Assembly (NCBI GenBank): GCA_034008185.1
Contig: CM067109.1
Coordinates: 57,900,801 to 57,964,800, forward strand
Direction of reading: 5' to 3'
Length of the DNA: 64,000 nt
DNA from: Gorsachius magnificus
Lineage: Eukaryota; Chordata; Aves; Pelecaniformes; Ardeidae
Positions 57,701-64,000 of this stretch are shown in pieces. Both the position numbers and the translations under genes were made by a program. The notes below the pieces were generated by a model, which made no database searches, was not told where the DNA came from, and saw nothing but the letters and a program-made list of their open reading frames with translations. Positions within the stretch are counted from its first letter, which is position 1. Each line of letters starts with the position of its first letter.

Positions 57701-60700
57701 TAGTCCACTACATCCAAATTAAAATGGTCCATTTATTACTCTCTACGAATAAAGGATTCCCCTATTCTTTTACACCAGCACAGTTAAGTCTGATGACGAG
57801 TTTTTATCATGTTAAACTTTTGTAAATGCGCTTCTGGAGTAATGGCTAGGGCAGATGCAAAGCTCAGAAGAAAAAATCTTTTTCATCAGTCTGTGCCTCA
57901 GATGAAAAATACTGTAAATTGCAGTTTTTCCACCATGACATCAGGAGCCAATATAGTTTCATCAGATGCTACCTGACAGCTGCGTTTCACAAAAGGCTTC
58001 CTCTAGCACAGAAGCCAAATCCAACCAGGCAAGTACAATTCCAGTCCTCAATATATTAAATTCATTTTATGCCAGAAATCACAGTGTTAATCATCAGGCA
58101 AAGTGCTCAAAATGATTGCTGCATGATCACCATGGAATGAATAACTGAAAAAATGCTGAAATTTGGAAAATAGTGCTTACTGCTACCTGCAGACCTGCTT
58201 CCTCAGTAACAGTGTTCAGATGAAGCAAACCCCTCACCACAGTAACAGGCTTTATCACTTTAACTGAGTTCCTGTTGGCATGTACCCCTCTCCATTACCT
58301 TGGCCATTTCCCTTCCCAACCTTTGGGAACCAGGGGTTACCTGATCAGGTTTACTTCACTTGAATTTTACCAGACCAGTTCTCCTATTACAAGGCTGAAA
58401 AACTTAGGAGCAACAGATTTTCAGAACTGGGCAGGCCTTTATTATTCTGGTCTTAAATTATTACCTGTAGGCACTGTAAGATGCATTACCATCACACACA
58501 GGAAGACTATCACCCATCTGCTAGGATAACAAAGACTAACATAATCCTAGTATTGGAGAGGTGGCTGAAAAACACCCACGCAAACACAGGCATTGCATCA
58601 TGAATTTGGGAAAATGTCCTTCACATGTAGTCTGAAGATAAGATGCCTCTTTACAAAAGACACGTGGGAACAGCAAGGCCACTGATGAGAGAAGTTAGCC
58701 ACATGCCACAGCATGATACCTAGCCAACCTATACATAGAAGGGTTCTACAAACTGGAGAACAAAGCTCTTCTCAGACCACAAAGTGTCAAGCCACAGTGA
58801 CTATGTGGGATTGCCACTCAAAATTAAAAACCACTCTAAGAACAGGAGTTTCAAAACTGACAGTAGTTTTCCTTAGATAAACCAGTACAGCTGCTGCAAA
58901 AGAGCATGCCTATTGCAGGCATTTTCCCACTAAGATTTCACACTGGAAAGGAATTAATCCAATGTTTCAGCTGAACAAAACCCAATGAAAATAAAGCAAT
59001 ATTACTTTTTAACCCTCCCCATAGCAAAAGCAGAAAAGGGCTACCAAAGTAACACCAACAGGTTTTTAGAAGCTTCTCTGACTAAACAAAACTTAAACAA
59101 AATAAGATCCCAACAGCTCAAACTGTATGACTTTCACAGTACTAGTAAGTGGTAAGAATACCAGTGGAGCAAAGTCTTGAAAGCATGAAAAAAAAATTGG
59201 TTTAGGCATTCTGACTCAATGAAGCTAACCCCCAATTGCCACCACAGAAGAACTGGAAAAATTAAGATTAAGAGAAAACAGGTGAAGTCAAAAGTCATCA
59301 GAAAGACTATTAGACTGAAGTTCTGCAGTACCAGACCAGAAAGATGTACCAGAGTTTACGCAATCCTTACATTGTATATTAATGCAATGGACGTGTATAT
59401 AAAAATTTTAGTCTGAAAAGATGTACAGTACTTACTAGGCTTTAATCAAGCTTTCTGAGCATAAATACTTTATTCTTCAGGAACTACAATTGCTATGCCA
59501 ACCCAGGTACCCATCATGAAAGGCTGCAGGATAAATGCCATCCTGTTTAATTTAATGCCAAAGAAAGGGAATAGAAATGTTCTGCAGCATGCAATTCATC
59601 TCCCACATGCCCAGCTCTAACAGACTTATTGAATATCTTTACTGTTCTGTTAATACAATGTAAAGATACCTCAGTTTCAGTATCACACAGAAATACGGTT
59701 TAATTTGGTCACAATGAAGACTTGGTGTCTGTGGTATACCGCCGTTAAAATAAAATAATAATAGCATCCTATCACCAACAAGCACAGAGCCAACAGTTGG
59801 GTCCCCGGTCTTATTTCCCAAGGTGAACACCTTTGGGGCTTAGAGAAGACTACTGGTTCGATTTCAGAATTGTTTCAATCAGGGGCATCTACTGAAGGTA
59901 CAGCAGACATAGGAAACATGAAGATGAGCTAATTATTTTCAATACAAGACAGAGTTGCTGTATAGACAATTTTACCAACAGCGACAAAGCAACTGCCTAC
60001 AGATACCAACATGGTTAAACTACTATAGCCATGTGTGAAAACAAATCAGAATTAACAAGGCATTCATTACAACAAGATCTAAGGAATACCATGTAGTTAC
60101 CACCTTGAAACTACCAAATCTCATAAGCTAGCTGTCTACTTGGCATCCTACTCACAATATTACCTGCAACACACTGTACACATCACAGACAAAACACACT
60201 GGTTCTATCTACAATATAAGTGAGAGTAACCTATAACTGGGTCTCAACCTGAATGCAGGACAGCTGTAAAATAACTCTAATTATATTGGCTTAGTAGAAA
60301 GCCTGCTGTTTTCTGAAGTTGATTAATTCAGGAACAGAAAGGGTAAGATACAACATGGATGGAATTATACAGTAAGTTAACAGCATTTGTGTATTTTTTT
60401 GAATATGTGATTTACACAAGACTGTAATCAGTTTGATTTCTGGTTCACTTTCTTTATAAGCAGTGCTGCTCTGCAGCTGTGGCTTCACAAAATGATAGCT
60501 AATCACACTACCCCCTAAAACAGCTATTACTGGGTTAAAAAAACAACCAAAAAAACCCCCACCCCAAAACCCTGCCACACCAAGTCTCCCATACACATGC
60601 TGATACTAATTACATCTGGAAACAGAGACACCTGACTGGAGGCTCATAATTCAGCAAGGTAATGATGTACAAAGTGCAAGAAAATGCTGAAAATATTCTG

Positions 60701-63660
60701 TAGCTTGAAACAATACGATTGTTTAAACATTCGTTTTCAAAACTTTATTTTTAGCAGTTACTATCTAAACTCAATTCTCTTTCTTGCACATATCTTTATT
60801 GTCATTTGAATACCTGCTTAAAAAAAAAAAGTTTCTTAAGGAAGGGCTCCACTATGCTTCACCACCTTTGTAGATATATTACTCTGATAGCGTAACACAA
60901 GGAAAGGAAAGGAGTTTGCTAGGTTTTGCATTTAATTCCTGCAACTCAGCATGGCAAAAAAAGCAACTATTGTATCACATTTCTAGAGTGCTTTGGGTCT
61001 AGCCTGAGTTGGGTCAAGATGGTATTAGAATTCCATCCCTAGTAAGAAGTGTAAAAGCTTATCAAAATCTTGTAACAAGTATTTTGTAAATAGTGCCCAC
61101 TTGCAAATTTGAGTTTGGACATAAAAGCCTTTGGATTTCTCTGACTTATGAGCAGTTCAGGCACACAACTGCACTGAACACAAGCTACTGGTCAATTATA
61201 AAATTGCAACAAATAAGTAAGTTGAACTAAGAAATCACAAGTTAGAAGAAAATGTAGCAAGTTAGACATGAGAATTACAAACACCTAGGTCAGCGACATC
61301 CATCATGCCTTTCTTCCTTCAAATGTTAAAATACAATTGTCTTAGCACTGGATTTGTTCTGAATGACAATCCAGGTTGCAACCTCAACCAGTACCAAAAA
61401 AACCCCAAACACCAACCACCCCAAAACCCCAAGAAAAATAAGCCTGTTAGGCTTCATTGTTTCACTGTTCTCAACTTCACCACCTTCTCAAGTCAGTTGC
61501 TTCAATTCCAACAGGAAACAAGTATAATCTTATGCTACAGACTGCTAAAATAAAAATCAGTTGATCAGATCCATTCTTTTATACGGTGCTGAGTAGCATC
61601 TTCTGCGATTGTTATCTGACTTCAAGACTGAAAAAATGAATTTTACCTTCGGCCTACGTGAGCAGACTTCCTGCTAAACATCAGGTTTAAGTGTTTTAAG
61701 ACTGTTTCAGAACTGTTAAAGAGTGTGGATATGTGTAAGTATGGAAAAAGTGGGTGAAGATATCCATTTTATGAAATCGATACGATTCACTCACTCACCA
61801 GTTGTAGGTAAGAAAGCTGCCCTCCCTACCTCCCTCCAAGAAACAGTTTACAATTAAAACGGTAACTACTACAGCTACAACCTTCCAGTGCCAGAACAAA
61901 ACTTTGAAATTGACAATTCACACCCAGCAATTAAGGCTGCAAGTGCCCTACATACACGGAACAATGCTTTGGTTGTATCTACCGATTAACCAATTAGTTC
62001 AAGAACCCTGAACAGCTTTTGTTAGTATTCTTAAGCCATGTATTCCCTTCCTCCACAGCCTCAGTCTTCTGCAGAATTGAATTTATTAAGAACTCCATTC
62101 TCCAAATGCAACAAGCCATTTTGACTGCCATGAGTCAGCAAGAATTCCACTGCTAGAAAATACACAGAATTCTCAACATTTTGATTTCAAAACTGAACAC
62201 CTTGCCCAAATGCAATTTTAGAGTGCCTTCCTTTTAAAAGCAAAGGCTTGGGAGACAAAACCGCCCTCACAGGGTGTCCATTTTTTTTACTAACATGGAA
62301 CAGTCCTTTTTCTTGATTCTGATGAAAGCGCTCAAAAAACATCCTTAACAATCATCTGAACAGTTCCTGAAGACCACCACTACAACATGAGATGACCACT
62401 TAGAAAGTAAGCAAACACTAAGTCACCAGTTGTACCTAGTGTTCCTCTGCAAACATACCTGGCTCAGTCTCTGTTTTCGGTGTTACTTTTTCCTCTCTTG
62501 AAATGCTCATTTCTGTCATTTGCTGCGTTACAGGCAAAGAGGCAACAGGCACATTTCTGTTTAAGTACAATGAAACACATAATTTACATTAGTTTTGCAT
62601 TCATAATAAAAGCTTAAACTACCCAGACCAATTAATAAACTACCTGTTCAATTACTACCGATACATGCTCCTGACCACTGCATCTACTATCTTCAAAACA
62701 TATTTTTAACTTTACTTTAGTTTCCCTAGAAGAAAACAGGCAAACCTGTAGCAAACATTTCTTCAGATGAATCAAATCCATCCCTTTAAATGTAGCAGTC
62801 CAACACCAAATATTTTAACCAGTTCTCATTTACACCAATTCATGAAGCACTGTCAGGTACACTGTCCCTTCTTCCTCTGCAGAAACTCACTGCAATAGGG
62901 CAGGATTGCTGCAGGCCTTCAACTTGCCACACACTCATAGCTATTTCAAACTTTAAAGTAACACCTTCATCTTACCTTGATTTTTCAGATGTGCTGCCAG
63001 CAGCACCTTCACAGTTGTTTAAGCTAGTGTCTGCTCTCTGTACAGATGCAGAGTCTGAGGTAGGACTGTTTGAACCGCTGGCTGTTCCTATGTAACAAGA
63101 ATTTGACAAGTCAGTTATGAACAAGTTGCAGAATATACATTAGTCAAATAATCTTGTATGCAGCTATGAGCTGTCTGCACGCAATCTTTACTGCTAGTCC
63201 ATATTCTTACTTAAAGACAGGCTATACTGGTAACAGCACATTCTTATACAATGTCTGTATTTTGGTTAACAGAGGAGGCTAAGTGGGAAAGCAAGTTATG
63301 GCTGAATGCCAAGCCGACCAGAACACATTACACAGAAATGAATTTTTATCTTTACTGTGATTTCAAGTAGTGTTCTCTTTGATGTTCATTGTTTTAGTAC
63401 ACAGCTTTCAGAAGTTCTCCTGAAAAACGTTCTTGTGGGATTCCTTGTCACCTTCTGTATGTTTTCTTTCAAAAGTAAAAAAAAATCAACAAACCACACA
63501 CCCCCTTACCCATTGGGCTGATTCTACCACTATTCTGCTGTCGCTGAAGATGCTCTTTGTAGCAAACAGAACACATCCCATTTGTCCTAGGATTTCCATA
63601 AAATCCACATCCTGTACTACACAGCATGGGCCCTGGGGTCTGGTTTGTCTCCTGAGTCAT
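54583..63660 (-). CDS. ZFAND5: AN1-type zinc finger protein 5, 5 coding exons
   Basis: Small ubiquitin-binding protein that, by known function in mammals, stimulates the 26S proteasome in muscle atrophy and dampens NF-kB signalling. Coding exons on the minus strand: 63660-63510, 63087-62976, 62556-62459, 55114-54989, 54731-54583; all introns GT-AG with matching phases. The product is 211 residues (human 213, recalled). The N-terminal A20 finger has C14, C18, C30 and C33 in [10 protein letters not shown]...CSVC. A Ser/Thr/Pro-rich linker covers about residues 45-140. The C-terminal AN1 finger has C152, C155, C166, C168, C173, H176, H182 and C184. The start [10 protein letters not shown] is 7 bases into its exon. 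The closest alternative, ZFAND6, shares the architecture, but the linker ([10 protein letters not shown]) and tail ([10 protein letters not shown]) match ZFAND5. 5' UTR exon(s) lie past the window. Confidence 0.97.
54732..54988 (-). other. ZFAND5: ZFAND5 last intron
   Basis: 257-bp phase-1 GT-AG intron between the two exons that split the AN1 finger. No repeat or other feature seen. Confidence 0.85.
54989..55114 (-). CDS. ZFAND5: ZFAND5 fourth coding exon
   Basis: 126-nt exon, acceptor gctttaacag, donor ACAG|gtatga. It reads [40 protein letters not shown] and LT. It supplies the linker end and the first two AN1 cysteines (C152, C155). Reading through the donor stops after a few codons. Confidence 0.97.
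55115..62458 (-). other. ZFAND5: ZFAND5 7.3-kb intron
   Basis: A long phase-1 intron between the linker exons. It is AT-rich with no recognised repeat family, RNA gene or exon. Short C/A-rich runs occur at 60535-60572 and 61395-61438 and T runs at 56332-56339. A partial duplication of an ACAAGCAGATTT unit occurs at about 55283-55320. Open frames such as 58275-58529 and 60291-60596 have no known domain. It may hold intronic enhancers, but nothing marks them. Confidence 0.7.
62459..62556 (-). CDS. ZFAND5: ZFAND5 third coding exon
   Basis: 98-nt exon, acceptor acttaaacag, donor CCAG|gtatgt. It completes Arg88 and reads [20 protein letters not shown] then [12 protein letters not shown]. It is the central linker, Ser/Thr-rich without a fold prediction by eye, and matches the human ZFAND5 linker closely. 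Confidence 0.96.
62557..62975 (-). other. ZFAND5: ZFAND5 intron
   Basis: 419-bp phase-2 GT-AG intron with no recognisable feature. Confidence 0.85.
62976..63087 (-). CDS. ZFAND5: ZFAND5 second coding exon
   Basis: 112-nt exon, acceptor gttacatag, donor TCAAG|gtaaga. It reads [20 protein letters not shown] then [17 protein letters not shown]. Serine-rich linker just after the A20 finger, almost identical to human by recall. Confidence 0.97.
63088..63509 (-). other. ZFAND5: ZFAND5 intron
   Basis: 422-bp phase-1 GT-AG intron with no recognisable feature. Confidence 0.85.
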
Positions 63661-63667
63661 CTCGATG
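63510..63667 (-). CDS. ZFAND5: ZFAND5 first coding exon (A20 finger)
   Basis: The exon starts at 63667 after acceptor ttttatttacag; the first 7 bases are 5' UTR and ATG is at 63660-63658. It encodes [20 protein letters not shown] then [20 protein letters not shown] and [10 protein letters not shown], ending before donor gtaagg. The whole A20 zinc finger is in this exon. The start was chosen because it matches the human [10 protein letters not shown] start; an apparent upstream extension in the same frame is intronic. Confidence 0.97.
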
Positions 63668-64000
63668 CTGTAAATAAAACCAAGAACTGCATTAGGAGCT
63701 GGCATGTCACCAAAATCAATTACAGGGTTATAGAATTAAAGTATGTCTGCTCACCCTGCCCCCCAAAAGTGATATCAGCATTCTTAAAGAGGGTTATATG
63801 GATGTTAATACACCATTCAATACTGCAATTGTATTGCTAATTAATGTCGTTATGAACCTTTGAGAGAAGCAAAAGTGTCATCATACTAACACTGAGAAAT
63901 AATGCACTTGTTGGGCACTGAGCCACAAGTTCAGGTTATGACCAAATTCAATCTGACAGCCAAAAAAGCCCTTTATTACCAACCTCTGAGCACTAACAGG
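63668..64000 (-). other. ZFAND5: ZFAND5 5' intron, partial
   Basis: Intronic sequence upstream of the first coding exon, running off the right edge. No 5' UTR exon or CpG island is visible, so the ZFAND5 promoter lies outside the window. Confidence 0.7.

Noticed and set aside
63661..63705. Upstream extension of ZFAND5 reading frame (15 codons from an earlier ATG)
   Set aside because: Sequence upstream of 63667 is intron ending in a tract with tttacag. The human start aligns to ATG 63660.
1..64000. CRISPR arrays, operons, tRNA/rRNA genes, phage or integrative elements
   Set aside because: Looked for and not seen; the window is vertebrate nuclear DNA with spliced genes and CR1 elements.

Overview
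This window is avian nuclear DNA. The repeats are bird-type CR1 LINE fragments, there are no mammalian SINEs, and the two genes sit in the tail-to-tail order known for human 9q21. That block corresponds to the bird Z chromosome (established synteny; the chromosome assignment here is inference). No bacterial, viral or plasmid gene system is visible, and I found no undescribed multigene system. Most long open frames are chance frames in introns or intergenic DNA.

Region 1 (about 1-2,930) is the GDA upstream flank. It holds a 5'-truncated CR1 copy whose reverse-transcriptase C-terminus is still open, then a candidate retroviral solo LTR with a TATA-like box and a poly(A) signal. Region 2 (about 2,930-3,720) is a CpG island containing the GDA promoter and first coding exon.

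Region 3 (3,397-27,953, + strand) is the complete coding region of guanine deaminase (GDA, also called cypin). It has 14 exons with GT-AG introns and consistent phases. The spliced product is about 450 residues. All zinc and substrate residues known from the human enzyme are present, as is the C-terminal SSSV PDZ ligand. One anomaly stands out: the only well-placed start ATG (3,397) is out of frame with the conserved exon 1 sequence by exactly one missing base. A 3' UTR follows, with good poly(A) signals near 32,680 and 34,754.

Region 4 (about 34,780-52,950) is intergenic. It contains a short CR1 tip, an ancient CR1-like copy, a 164-bp polypurine tract, a 33-bp duplication and three GC-richer patches. 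I recognise no gene there.

Region 5 (52,955-64,000, - strand) is ZFAND5, with an inferred 3' UTR carrying a CR1 tail and all five coding exons. They give 211 residues with an N-terminal A20 zinc finger and a C-terminal AN1 zinc finger. Its upstream 5' UTR exon(s) and promoter lie beyond the right edge.

The two genes are convergent neighbours but not functionally linked: GDA acts in purine catabolism and at PSD-95 synapses, ZFAND5 in ubiquitin-proteasome regulation.
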